From an uncultured Ruminococcus sp. (GTDB lineage: Bacteria; Bacillota; Clostridia; Oscillospirales; Acutalibacteraceae), in NCBI GenBank assembly GCA_902802795.1, contig CADCNI010000001.1, positions 1 through 64,000 of the forward strand: a stretch of 64,000 nt of DNA. Direction: 5' to 3'. Shown one piece after another: positions 41,813 through 50,086 of this stretch (positions within the stretch are counted from its first letter, which is position 1; each line of letters begins with the position of its first letter). The position numbers and the translations under genes were made by a program. Below the pieces are notes generated by a model. That model ran no database searches and was not told the DNA's origin. It worked only from the letters and a program-made list of their open reading frames with translations.

Positions 41813-43975
41813 TTGGAAAAATCAAATAACAACCAATTTAACGCAGATGATCTTTCGATTAATTCTGTGTATCTCAACACATTTCGTAAACGCAAGAAAA
41901 ACGGATCCGGTAAAAGCAACGTCAATTCTCAGAGCAAGTCTTCGATGGAAGAGAAGAAAAAAGCCTCTTCGTCTTCGGAACATTCGGCGGAAGCGGAGTA
42001 TAAAACCATCTCCAACGGTGAAATCGGTGAAATTGCGGATTCTGTTGATAACATTACAGGCGTAGTTCGTCAAAGCGCACCGTCCAAGGCGACTGACTCG
42101 AAATCCGAAACAAAAGCGGTTTATCAAAACGGAATGGATGAAAGTCAGGCGGTGGAGCAAGTCGGCGCGCCGGTTTCGTCTGACAACAGCGAACGTTTCG
42201 CCCAAAGCAAACCGTTGGCGGGCGATTCTCTGAGCAATGTGAAAAAGAATCAGGATGCGATTCAAAAAGGGACTCTTGAAAGTGCAAGAATCAGCGATGA
42301 TTCCATCTACCGCACCATTGCGATTACAACCATGATGGCCTGCAAGCAATTAATCCCCGTTATTTATAAAAGTGTGGCGGAAATGTCGGAAGAAAAGACG
42401 TCCGCTACCGCCGAAAGAACGGTGGAACCCCCTGTGCCTGTGCCTGTGACGGTCAAGGAGCGCAGCGAGTTTGCTGAGGAAATTGACTGGATGAAATTGC
42501 TGTATAATTTGAAGCGCCAATGGAAAACTCTGGTAGCCGTTACGTTTATAGGAGCCATCCTGGGATTTGTGCTGTCTTCTTTCGTTATTGCTCCCAAATA
42601 TAAGTCTATTTCTGATTTATATGTTACCAATAAAAACGGTAAAGAAGTCAGTGTCGCCGACGAAAACACAGTCAACATTCAGGATATCAACGCGTCTCAG
42701 AAATTGGCAGACACATATATCGTTATGCTTCAAACCAATTCCGTCACCGATAAGGTGATGCAGGAACTGAAAGACGACGAAATGACGGTGAACCGTCTGC
42801 TCAGTTTTATTACTTTTTCATCCGTCAATGAGACGGAAATTCTGCGCATAACCGTGGAAACAGAAAGTCCGGAGAAGTCATTGAAAATCTGTAAAGCCTA
42901 TACCGACGTGGCAACCCAGTCGCTGGAAGACATAGTGGGAGCCGGATCTGTTTCCGTATTAAGCACGCCGGTGCTTCCGACGTCTCCCAGTTATCCGAGT
43001 ATTCCCAAATTCACCGTGATTGGAGCGTTTCTTGCTTTGCTTGGCGCGGTTGCCTTTACGACGGTCACAACCATGTTAAAAACAACCGTTACCGACGAAA
43101 AATCACTTACCGAAACGTATGCCGTACCGGTGCTCGGCAGTGTGCCTGATTTCTTCCGGTTTGCCAAAGTTCTTAACATTTCCAAAAAGGACGTCAACCT
43201 GAACCATAAGCTGAAAAAAACCAATGTCGAAAATGAGAAAATCATTACGACAGCTACTTTGCTCAATCAGGATACGCCTTTCCCGATTGCCTCCGCATAC
43301 AGCCTGATCCGTACCAACATCATGTTTTCTCTGTCCACTGTCAATAACGGTGTGGTTTTGATTACCAGCCCCAACATGAATGAACTAAAGACGACGACGA
43401 CGATCAACCTTGCCATTTCTGTGGCACAGATCGGAGCTAAGGTGCTGCTGGTGGACGGCGATCTCCGCAATCCCACGATTCATAAATGCTTTAAGTCGGG
43501 CAATAAGCATGGCTTAACCAAAGTGTTGATGGGATTTGAATCATTTGAGGATGCGGTGGTACGCGATGTTCGTCCGGGTGTGGATTTCCTGTCGGCCGGA
43601 CCTTCTACGCCCAATCCGTCCGAACTTCTTGGTTCCGAATACATGATTGATTTTCTTAAATCCAAAGGCGATGAATATGATTTTGTTTTCATTGATACGT
43701 CGCCCGTTAATCTGGTAGCTGACTGTCTTACGCTGTCGTCCAAGGCGTCGGGAATCATAATGACAGCCAGAGAAAACAAAACCAAGTATTATGAAATAGA
43801 CAAAGCCATCAAATCCATCCGCATGGCCAAAGCCAACCTGATCGGATTTGTTCTTACCGACGCGGATTCCGAACTGCGCAATTACGGATATGGTTACGGA
43901 TATGGCTATGGTTATGGCTATGGTTATGGCTATGGTGAAAGCAGAAAGAAAAAAAAGGAACAAAGCAAGAAGTAA
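41813..43975 (+). CDS. Wzz-type chain-length protein fused to a BY-kinase-like ATPase with altered P-loop
   Basis: A 720-residue fusion of the CpsC/CpsD type that controls export of surface polysaccharide. A long, disordered, Ser/Lys-rich cytosolic segment (1-220) precedes the Wzz domain (EIDWMKLLYNLKRQWKTLVA, first helix about 240-258; second helix near 405-425 after PTSPSYPSIPKF). The ATPase domain (about 480-690) has Walker A' KVLLVDGDLRNPTI and Walker B YDFVFIDTSPVNLVAD. Where GEGKSTT is expected it reads MNELKTTTTIN: the glycine before Lys is Leu. The tail is nine YG repeats plus a basic end, in the place of the usual tyrosine cluster. The TTG start has GGAGG seven bases upstream. The partner phosphatase follows. 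Confidence 0.85.
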   Translation: MEKSNNNQFNADDLSINSVYLNTFRKRKKNGSGKSNVNSQSKSSMEEKKKASSSSEHSAEAEYKTISNGEIGEIADSVDNITGVVRQSAPSKATDSKSETKAVYQNGMDESQAVEQVGAPVSSDNSERFAQSKPLAGDSLSNVKKNQDAIQKGTLESARISDDSIYRTIAITTMMACKQLIPVIYKSVAEMSEEKTSATAERTVEPPVPVPVTVKERSEFAEEIDWMKLLYNLKRQWKTLVAVTFIGAILGFVLSSFVIAPKYKSISDLYVTNKNGKEVSVADENTVNIQDINASQKLADTYIVMLQTNSVTDKVMQELKDDEMTVNRLLSFITFSSVNETEILRITVETESPEKSLKICKAYTDVATQSLEDIVGAGSVSVLSTPVLPTSPSYPSIPKFTVIGAFLALLGAVAFTTVTTMLKTTVTDEKSLTETYAVPVLGSVPDFFRFAKVLNISKKDVNLNHKLKKTNVENEKIITTATLLNQDTPFPIASAYSLIRTNIMFSLSTVNNGVVLITSPNMNELKTTTTINLAISVAQIGAKVLLVDGDLRNPTIHKCFKSGNKHGLTKVLMGFESFEDAVVRDVRPGVDFLSAGPSTPNPSELLGSEYMIDFLKSKGDEYDFVFIDTSPVNLVADCLTLSSKASGIIMTARENKTKYYEIDKAIKSIRMAKANLIGFVLTDADSELRNYGYGYGYGYGYGYGYGYGESRKKKKEQSKK
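43885..43938. repeat. Tandem hexamer repeat encoding (YG)9
   Basis: Nine TAY-GGN hexamers encode nine Tyr-Gly pairs; from about 43903 the 12-mer TATGGCTATGGT repeats exactly. Loss or gain of units keeps the frame and changes the number of tyrosines in the kinase tail. Confidence 0.85.
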
Positions 43976-44042
43976 TGGGAAGATAGCCTAAGATTAGTAT
44001 TACATTTGCTTTTTAGCAAAATAGGATGAGAGGTGCTTTCTT

Positions 44043-44729
44043 ATGAACTTTTATGATACTGATTTTCATTGTCATGTTTTGCCTGGCATAGATGACGGAG
44101 CGGCCAATCTTGACGAGAGTTTTGCCCTCATCAAGGCGCAGCAAACGCAGGGTGTGAAAACAATTATTGCCACCCCCCATTTCAGAAAGCATGAGTTGAG
44201 TGTCAGTGCTTTTCTCAAACGCCGTCAGGCCGCTTATGATTCGCTCATGAGTCGGGCTTATCCGGATATGCCTCGCATTCTTCTTGCCGCTGAAATCGCG
44301 CTGGAGCATAATCTTTACGAATTGGAAGATATTGAGCAGTTGGCCAATGCGGAGATGAACACCCTGCTGCTTGAGTTTCCATTTACCACCAGTTATCGCA
44401 AATGGATGGTAGAGGAAGTAGAAGAAATTGCTTACAAAACCCGTATGCAGATTATTATTGCCCACATTGACCGCTATGTGGATATCTTCAGTGAAAGCGA
44501 AATCAACGATATTCTGAGTATTCCGGACGCGATTTTTCAATTGAATCTGTCGGCATTTACAGAGAGGAAGGCTAAGAAACTCGCCAAAAGACTGATCAAA
44601 GACGAATACCCGATTCTATTTGGAACCGACTGTCACAATATGAAATCCCGCAAGCCCAATTTTGACCTGCTTGCGAAGAATCTGAAAAAATACGAGCCTC
44701 ATCCCAGAGTACAGAGTCTTTTCCAATAA
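44043..44729 (+). CDS. Tyrosine-protein phosphatase, CpsB/CapC (PHP) type
   Basis: Manganese-dependent PHP-fold phosphatase that removes phosphate from the tyrosine tail of BY-kinases. 228 residues. Metal-site motifs DTDFHCHVLPGIDDGAAN at the N-terminus, TIIATPHFRKHELS, EIALEHNLYELE, IIAHIDRYVDIF and LFGTDCHNMKSRKP. It lies 67 bases after the Wzz/BY-kinase gene and before a strong terminator, so the two are one unit. No glycosyltransferase or polymerase genes lie nearby, so the polysaccharide they control is made elsewhere. Confidence 0.92.
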   Translation: MNFYDTDFHCHVLPGIDDGAANLDESFALIKAQQTQGVKTIIATPHFRKHELSVSAFLKRRQAAYDSLMSRAYPDMPRILLAAEIALEHNLYELEDIEQLANAEMNTLLLEFPFTTSYRKWMVEEVEEIAYKTRMQIIIAHIDRYVDIFSESEINDILSIPDAIFQLNLSAFTERKAKKLAKRLIKDEYPILFGTDCHNMKSRKPNFDLLAKNLKKYEPHPRVQSLFQ

Positions 44730-44772
44730 ACTGTAGATATTGGTGAAAGGCGTATGAGCAAGAGATAGTGCA

Positions 44773-44818
44773 AAATCCCCGCCTGTTGCAAGTGCTTTTG
44801 CAACAGGCGGGGATTTTT
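44773..44818 (+). terminator. Terminator after the CpsB-type phosphatase
   Basis: 18-bp perfect stem: AAATCCCCGCCTGTTGCA (44773-44790) against TGCAACAGGCGGGGATTT (44799-44816), with further T. Flanking A and T runs would let it work in both directions. Confidence 0.92.
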
Positions 44819-44836
44819 GGGAGGAAAATTGATACT

Positions 44837-44888
44837 AATTGTCAATCAGAAGTAGACATTCTTTGCGGTCTACTTTCAATCGACAATT
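44837..44888. repeat. Nested palindrome in the intergenic region
   Basis: AATTGTC (44837-44843) with GACAATT (44882-44888) encloses AGTAGAC (44851-44857) with GTCTACT (44868-44874). The two arm pairs are in register around one centre with unpaired 7-base joints. A further hairpin GGTGGGC-GCCA-GCCCACC lies at 44958-44975. Neither has a clear terminator T-run. Purpose unknown; the rest of 44890-45005 shows nothing else. Confidence 0.45.
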
Positions 44889-45005
44889 ATAGCAATCCAA
44901 ACAAACAAAAAGACAAGTTCGGCGCGCTGGTGAGCACATGGCTGCGTTGTCGTCCTAGGTGGGCGCCAGCCCACCGTCATCCTCCGCCTTGCCCTGCACT
45001 CACCA

Positions 45006-45785
45006 TCATCGCCTCCTTTTGTCTCCCTGATTATTTGGATTGCTATAATGATCATCGTCTTCCTCATAATCTTCAAGATTGGAATAAACCGTAAAATCAT
45101 AAATCGTTTGGCCGTCTTCGACGGTTGTATTGACCCGTCCGTCCCGGAGACTCAGCGTGGGGCTGAAGGTCAGTATCCGCCCCTGGCTGTCAGCAATGAC
45201 AACCTGGCTGTCGGGGAAGATGTCACTGTAATTACACTTGACCAGGAAAGGCGCGCCGTTGTCTCTGGTGTAAAGAATATCTTCGACTTTGAGAGCAAAA
45301 TCGTTTTTCTCGTCAAAACTCACATAGTTCACAGCGACGTGCGCGTTTTCGTCGCAGGGGATAATCAGGTACAGCTCCTGTCCGATCGGCGTGCTGGCCA
45401 AGTGATCATCGGGCATCGAAAGCAGGAAGTCAAAGCTGTTGGCGTAACCGCTCGCTTTGAACAGGTTGTGATAATACTCGCGGTCAACGCCCAGATCCTT
45501 GGCAACCGCTTCCACATATCCCAGATACACTATACCGCACATGCAGTTCTCGTCCAGCAGCACCTGACGCTGCATGACAAACGGATTCCAGTCGTCGTCA
45601 GCCGATTTGTCGCCGCCTTTGCCGATGGGCGGTTCTTTTGAGGATGTGGTCTCACTTCCCGATTGCGTCGGCACACTGCTGTCGGATGAACTGACGGAAC
45701 CGGATTTCTTTTTGTCGCCGCCGCATGATACCAAACACAGTGCCACAGATAAGGCCACGATAACGGACAACAATCGAAGTTTCAC
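45006..45785 (-). CDS. Lipoprotein of unknown function with Ser-rich linker
   Basis: A 259-residue predicted lipoprotein. GTG start with GGAGG nine bases upstream; signal peptide with lipobox CLVSC (Cys21), then GGDKKKSGSVSSSDSS and a Ser/Thr linker to about residue 60. The folded part (about 70-235) contains MQRQVLLDENCMCGIVYLGY with two closely spaced cysteines, and beta-rich segments. The C-terminus is acidic (EDYEEDDDHYSNP) and ends KRRR. I do not recognise a family. The promoter lies in a divergent control region shared with the exonuclease gene. Confidence 0.6.
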   Translation of the reverse strand: MKLRLLSVIVALSVALCLVSCGGDKKKSGSVSSSDSSVPTQSGSETTSSKEPPIGKGGDKSADDDWNPFVMQRQVLLDENCMCGIVYLGYVEAVAKDLGVDREYYHNLFKASGYANSFDFLLSMPDDHLASTPIGQELYLIIPCDENAHVAVNYVSFDEKNDFALKVEDILYTRDNGAPFLVKCNYSDIFPDSQVVIADSQGRILTFSPTLSLRDGRVNTTVEDGQTIYDFTVYSNLEDYEEDDDHYSNPNNQGDKRRR

Positions 45786-45809
45786 GATAATACCCCTCCT
45801 TTTTTTATC

Positions 45810-45838
45810 ATTGTAACATATATTATATGGAAAATCAA
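45810..45838 (-). promoter_or_regulatory. Promoter of the Ser-rich lipoprotein gene
   Basis: Minus strand: TTGATT (45838-45833), 17-base spacer, TACAAT (45815-45810). The -35 box lies in one arm of an inverted repeat (45829-45872). Confidence 0.65.
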
Positions 45839-45872
45839 CCATTTTTTTGTCATAAAACATAGTTGATTTTCC
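45829..45872. promoter_or_regulatory. Inverted repeat overlapping a divergent promoter
   Basis: GGAAAATCAAC (45829-45839) and GTTGATTTTCC (45862-45872) are exact inverse copies separated by 22 bases, about two helix turns. One arm covers the -35 box of the minus-strand promoter, as expected for an operator. Confidence 0.5.
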
Positions 45873-45923
45873 TTTCTTAACCTTGTGGAAAGATATTTGT
45901 TAATGTGAAATGTAATATTAGGG

Positions 45924-45952
45924 TTGATTTTGGCGAATGATTGTTGTACAAT
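45924..45952 (+). promoter_or_regulatory. Promoter of the exonuclease gene
   Basis: TTGATT (45924-45929), 17-base spacer, TACAAT (45947-45952). Both hexamers are identical to those of the divergent promoter at 45810-45838. Confidence 0.65.
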
Positions 45953-46050
45953 ATAAGGTACCAAAAAAGAACAAACAAAGAGTTGTTCGGAAAGGATTTG
46001 TCTTGGCCCGACAGAAACCTGACGCGGCGGCATGAGAAACATAACACAGT

Positions 46051-46974
46051 ATGAAATACATTATCATGGATCTCGAATGGAACGGCGCAACCACGTCCGA
46101 AGGTTATTTTAACGAGATTATTGAAATCGGTGCGGTCGCGATGGACGACAGCATGAATGTGACGGGAGAATTTCAATCTTTCGTCAACCCGAAACATACA
46201 AAAAAACTGCGTGGAAGAATCAAGGAACTCACACACATTACCAATGAAGATCTGAAAAACGCGGGGAGATTTATCTCCGTGTTCAATCGCCTGAAAGAAT
46301 GGATCGGCTCGGCGGAAGACAATTGCATGCTTTCGTGGGGAAACGCGGATATTACGGTGCTCTATGAAAATCTGGAACGCTACCATATGCTCGATGAGAT
46401 TTTTGTCATCAAGCATTATTGTGACGCGCAGCTTTTGTGCCAGAAAGCGGTGGGGATTTCGCTTGCCAAACAGGTGGGGCTTTCCGCTTTTGCTGAGATG
46501 ATCGAGGTGATTCCCGGAGAAGACCAGCTTCACCGCGCGATCGGAGACAGCCGGCTGACCGCCAGATGTGTGGCCAAGTTGTTTACGCCGGAATTGTACA
46601 AAGAATTTGCCAAAAAAGCAGATCGTGTTTTTTATGATCGCATGAATTTCAAATCCTATTGCATTCAGGATCTGAACGACGAGCGAATCAAGCAGAGCCG
46701 CTTTATGACGGAGTGTCCTGAATGTCATGTATATCTCAAGCGCATGACCCGTTATACCTGCCGTAACAAAAAACATTACGCGCGGTATCGCTGCGGTCTT
46801 TGTGCAAGGGAATACAACATCTCGCATCTTTTTAAGATGACGTATGACGGATTGGAACATCGCTGCACAGCGATTCCTGTGAGTACCGGGTTGAATGCCG
46901 GAGAGAATGAAACGGAACCGTTGGCACAGCAGTCAGATGAAAATGTCCCGTCGGAACAGACGACGGATGAATAA
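46051..46974 (+). CDS. DEDDh 3'-5' exonuclease with C-terminal Cys4 domain
   Basis: A 307-residue protein. The N-terminal exonuclease domain (1-185) has the first acidic pair in MDLEWNG, the second in SWGNADITVLYENL and the HxxxxD end in HRAIGDSRLTA, so it belongs to the DEDDh (KapD/RNase T-like) class acting on RNA or DNA ends. A C-terminal extension (about 215-265) has CPECHVYL, YTCRNKKHY and RCGLCAREY, a likely zinc ribbon for nucleic-acid contact. The final ~40 residues are acidic and disordered. The ribosome site is weak. The cellular target is unknown. Confidence 0.8.
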   Translation: MKYIIMDLEWNGATTSEGYFNEIIEIGAVAMDDSMNVTGEFQSFVNPKHTKKLRGRIKELTHITNEDLKNAGRFISVFNRLKEWIGSAEDNCMLSWGNADITVLYENLERYHMLDEIFVIKHYCDAQLLCQKAVGISLAKQVGLSAFAEMIEVIPGEDQLHRAIGDSRLTARCVAKLFTPELYKEFAKKADRVFYDRMNFKSYCIQDLNDERIKQSRFMTECPECHVYLKRMTRYTCRNKKHYARYRCGLCAREYNISHLFKMTYDGLEHRCTAIPVSTGLNAGENETEPLAQQSDENVPSEQTTDE

Positions 46975-46983
46975 ACCAGACCC

Positions 46984-47020
46984 GCAGGCGGCAATGTCAT
47001 TCGTTGCCGCCTGCCGTGTT
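46984..47020 (+). terminator. Terminator after the exonuclease gene
   Basis: GCAGGCGGCAA (46984-46994) pairs with TTGCCGCCTGC (47004-47014), followed by CGTGTTTT. Confidence 0.75.
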
Positions 47021-47034
47021 TTGACCGGAATGGA

Positions 47035-47386
47035 TTAGGCGATTGTAAAAGTAAATTAAGTGGGGAGTGGGAAGTGAGGAGTGGAGAGAAAAAGAAAAAA
47101 GAAAAAGCGAAGCGCAATTAGCGAGCGAATGCGAGCGCGGGGTCCAGGGGACTGGTTCCCTGGCAGGGGTCTGGGGGCAGCGCCACCAGCGGGGAGTGGG
47201 GCAGCGCCCCACGAGTGAGGCGTAGCCGAACGAGCGGAACGAGTTACGGATGACATCAGGGATGGGCGAATACGGAAATAGCTCAATATCACGATTTGCC
47301 TTGTTCCAAACGGAGAAAAAAGAGCCCTTTTTCCGTTGACCAGACCCTGTATTTCCGCCGTTTTTCAACTTTTACAATCGGCTAAG
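47035..47386. repeat. Partial copy of the dispersed repeat, flanked by inverted repeats
   Basis: The stretch 47080-47280 matches the left half of the element at 20051-20476: TAGCGAGCGAATGCGAGCG, ACTGGTTCCCTGGCAGGGG, CAGCGCCACCAGCGGGGAGT, CGAGCGGAACGAG and GGGCGAATAC recur in the same order. It lacks a 24-base hairpin insert of the first copy and the right half. Internal palindromes include CCAGGG-N8-CCCTGG and TGGGGCAGCGCCCCA. The whole segment is flanked by TTAGGCGATTGTAAAAGT and ACTTTTACAATCGGCTAA (inverse copies with one mismatch; 47035-47052 and 47368-47385). No gene was seen. Confidence 0.75.
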
Positions 47387-47426
47387 GAATGGAATGAGAA
47401 GGAGAAGGAGAGAAGAGGAAACATCT

Positions 47427-48305
47427 ATGGAAAAATGTAAGCTTTGCCCGCGGCTGTGCGGCGCGGTTCGGGGCGACATCCGGGGGGAGGGCTTCTGCGG
47501 GTGCGGCACCACCCCGGTCATCTCCCGCGCGGCGCTGCATATGTGGGAGGAACCGGTCATCAGCGGCACACACGGTTCGGGTACGATCTTTTTCAGCGGC
47601 TGCACGCTGGGCTGCGTTTTTTGCCAGAACTACGCCATTTCATCCTCGCTGTGCGGTCGGGCTGTCACGCCGGACGGTCTGGCGGAGATCATGCGTGATC
47701 TGGAAGCGCAGGGGGCGCACAACATCAGCTTTGTGACAGGCACGCAGTACATCCCCGCCATTATCGAGGCGCTGCACATTTACCGCCCGTATGTGCCTAC
47801 CGTGTGGAACAGCGGCGGCTATGAGCGCGTGGAGACACTGCGCGCGCTGGCAGATTGGATTGACGTCTGGCTGCCGGATTACAAATTCGCGCTGCCGGAA
47901 ACCGCGCGGAAATATGCCCACGCGCCGGATTATCCCGAAGCGGCGATGCGGGCCATCCGATTTATGTGTGAAGCCGCGGGAAAAAGCGTGACGGAAAACG
48001 GTATCATGCAGCGCGGCGTGATCGTGCGGCATCTGGTGCTGCCCCGCAATCTCCGCAATTCGGTGGCGGCGCTGCGGCGGATTCGCGCCGAGTTGCCGCA
48101 ATGGGTATCCGTCAGCGTGATGAGCCAGTACACACCGAGCGGCAGGATAGAGGATTTTCCCGAACTGGCGCGCCGTCTGAACGAGGGGGAATATCAAAAA
48201 ATCTGCGATATCGCTGATGATCTGGGAATAGAGGGATTCCGGCAGGAGCTTTCCTCCGCGAGCGAAGAATATGTCCCTTCGTTTGATCTGAGCGAATTGC
48301 CTTAA
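47427..48305 (+). CDS. Radical SAM protein, PflX-like
   Basis: A 292-residue radical SAM enzyme related to pyruvate-formate-lyase-activating proteins (COG1313/PflX type). The 4Fe-4S/SAM motif is SGCTLGCVFCQNY (CxxxCxxC). An N-terminal cysteine cluster CKLCPRLCG and GFCGCG (residues 3-32) may hold a further metal site. VWNSGGYERVETLRALADW and DVWLPDYKFAL follow the family pattern. The glycyl-radical partner or other substrate is unknown; none is encoded nearby. The ATG at 47427 has AGAGG upstream. The next gene is about 100 bases away. Confidence 0.88.
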   Translation: MEKCKLCPRLCGAVRGDIRGEGFCGCGTTPVISRAALHMWEEPVISGTHGSGTIFFSGCTLGCVFCQNYAISSSLCGRAVTPDGLAEIMRDLEAQGAHNISFVTGTQYIPAIIEALHIYRPYVPTVWNSGGYERVETLRALADWIDVWLPDYKFALPETARKYAHAPDYPEAAMRAIRFMCEAAGKSVTENGIMQRGVIVRHLVLPRNLRNSVAALRRIRAELPQWVSVSVMSQYTPSGRIEDFPELARRLNEGEYQKICDIADDLGIEGFRQELSSASEEYVPSFDLSELP

Positions 48306-48407
48306 TCCTGTATTTTTCATTTTATATTTATATTCAAGTCACATATTTCTCAATCAAACGTGATATTCTTGATGATGTATGATTTTAAGAACAAGGACGG
48401 GGTTGCG

Positions 48408-49346
48408 ATGATCAAGGTCAGACACCTGACAAAAAAATACGGCAGCATCACGGCGCTCGACGACGTGAGCTTTTCCGTCAAAAAAGGGGAGATCGTAGGA
48501 TTTCTCGGGCCAAACGGCGCGGGAAAAAGCACGGCGATGAATATCATTACCGGCTATCTTTCCTCCACCTCCGGCAGCGTTTCCATTGACGGCTACGACA
48601 TTCTCGACGAGCCGACCGAGGCCAAGAAGCGGCTGGGCTATCTGCCCGAAATACCGCCGCTGTATCCCGATATGACGGTGGATGAATATCTGGATTTTGT
48701 GTATGAACTCAAAGGAGCCAAGCAGAAGAAAGAGGCGCACTTCAACGAAATCTGCGAACTGGCGCGCATTACGGCGGTAAGGGGCAGACTCATCCGCAAT
48801 CTTTCCAAGGGCTACCGCCAGCGCGTCGGCATCGCGCAGGCATTGGTGGGCAATCCGCCCGTGCTGATTCTGGACGAACCCACCGTGGGACTCGACCCGA
48901 AACAGATCGTGGAAATGCGCACGCTGATTCAAAAGCTGGGCGAAAAGCACACCGTCATTCTCTCTTCTCACATTCTCAACGAAGTGCAGGCGGTCTGCGG
49001 CAGAATTATCGTGCTCAACAACGGCCGGCTCATTGCCGACAGCACGGCCGAGCATCTCGGAGAAAGCCTTGGGGACGGCCGCACGCTGCTTCTGCGCGCG
49101 GCGGGAGAGGAGAAGGACATTCAGGCGGCGCTGCAATCGGTCAAATCGGTCAAGCGTTTTTCCAAGACCGACGCCGACGGAGACACAAAGGCATATTCTC
49201 TCACGCTCACGCCGTCCGAAAGCGCGCGTTCCGAACTTTTCTTCGCCTTTGCCGCGCGGAAAATCCCGATTGTCGAAATGAAAAACGCCGAGTATTCGCT
49301 CGAGGATATCTTCATTTCGCTGGTGAATCAAAAAAATAAAAAGTAG
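48408..49346 (+). CDS. ABC transporter ATPase (GldA-like)
   Basis: ATPase of an ABC-2 type exporter. 312 residues. Walker A LGPNGAGKST, Q-loop YLPEIPPLYPDMTVDEYLDF (typical of GldA/NatA-type ATPases), signature LSKGYRQRVGIAQALVG, Walker B PVLILDEPTVGLDP and H-loop ILSSHILNEV. A C-terminal ~90-residue domain follows. It is the first gene of a four-gene unit with a permease, a GldG-like protein and a DUF4340 protein (to 53217). The ATG at 48408 follows AAGGACGGGG. Confidence 0.9.
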   Translation: MIKVRHLTKKYGSITALDDVSFSVKKGEIVGFLGPNGAGKSTAMNIITGYLSSTSGSVSIDGYDILDEPTEAKKRLGYLPEIPPLYPDMTVDEYLDFVYELKGAKQKKEAHFNEICELARITAVRGRLIRNLSKGYRQRVGIAQALVGNPPVLILDEPTVGLDPKQIVEMRTLIQKLGEKHTVILSSHILNEVQAVCGRIIVLNNGRLIADSTAEHLGESLGDGRTLLLRAAGEEKDIQAALQSVKSVKRFSKTDADGDTKAYSLTLTPSESARSELFFAFAARKIPIVEMKNAEYSLEDIFISLVNQKNKK

Positions 49347-49366
49347 GAAAGGGGTATTATCGCACT

Positions 49367-50071
49367 GTGAAAGCTGTTTATAAAAGAGAACTGAGCGCCT
49401 GTTTCCGTTCCACCACGGGATATCTTTTCGGCGCGATCTATCTTTTCTTCTCCGCGATGTATTTTAATTCCGTGCTCGCGGGGGGACAATCCTCTGAGTT
49501 CCCGCAGATTTACGCGGGTATGCTCAATCTCGTGCTGCTCATGCTGCCGCTGCTCACCATGCGGCTCTTCAGCGAGGAGCGCAAGTACAAAACCGATCAG
49601 ATTTTGCTGACATCTCCCGTCAACATCACGCCGCTGGTCATGGGCAAATTCCTGTCGGCGCTGACGGTCTATTTCGGCTGCACGCTGCTCACACTGGTCT
49701 ATGCCTTGGTGTTCTGCTTCTTTGCGTCCCCGTCGTGGCCGCTGGTCATCGGCAATATCTTCGGCGCGACTCTTTTCGGCGCGGCGTTTATTTCGGTGGG
49801 TATGTTCATCTCCTCCATGACCGAAAGCCAGTTTGTGGCGGCGATGGGTTCCTTTTCCATTGCAACCATTTTCGTGATATTGGACGTTATCCCTTTGGTG
49901 ACGGACAACGCGCTGGTGGTCGCGCTGGTCAACAATATCTCGTTTGTGGGACGGTACACGCCTTTTACCAAAGGCATACTCGATTTTTCCAGCATTACGT
50001 TTTTTGTCAGCATCGCCGCGTCGTTTATTTTCCTGACGGTGCGTGTGCTGGAAAAACGCCGCTGGAGCTGA
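49367..50071 (+). CDS. ABC-2 type permease (GldF-like)
   Basis: A 234-residue membrane protein with six hydrophobic segments; VKAVYKRELSACFRSTTGYL at the N-terminus is characteristic of GldF-type permeases, followed by LLTMRLFSEERKYKTDQIL and SPVNITPLVMGKFL. GTG start with AAAGGGG 12 bases upstream. Works with the GldA-like ATPase just before it. In gliding bacteria the homologues act in motility; in Clostridia the cargo is not known. Confidence 0.88.
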   Translation: MKAVYKRELSACFRSTTGYLFGAIYLFFSAMYFNSVLAGGQSSEFPQIYAGMLNLVLLMLPLLTMRLFSEERKYKTDQILLTSPVNITPLVMGKFLSALTVYFGCTLLTLVYALVFCFFASPSWPLVIGNIFGATLFGAAFISVGMFISSMTESQFVAAMGSFSIATIFVILDVIPLVTDNALVVALVNNISFVGRYTPFTKGILDFSSITFFVSIAASFIFLTVRVLEKRRWS

Positions 50072-50086
50072 CAGGAGGTGTCTGCA

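Noticed and set aside
41760-42065. 101-codon frame before the Wzz/BY-kinase gene
   Set aside because: Overlaps the real gene in another frame; the TTG at 41813 has the ribosome site.
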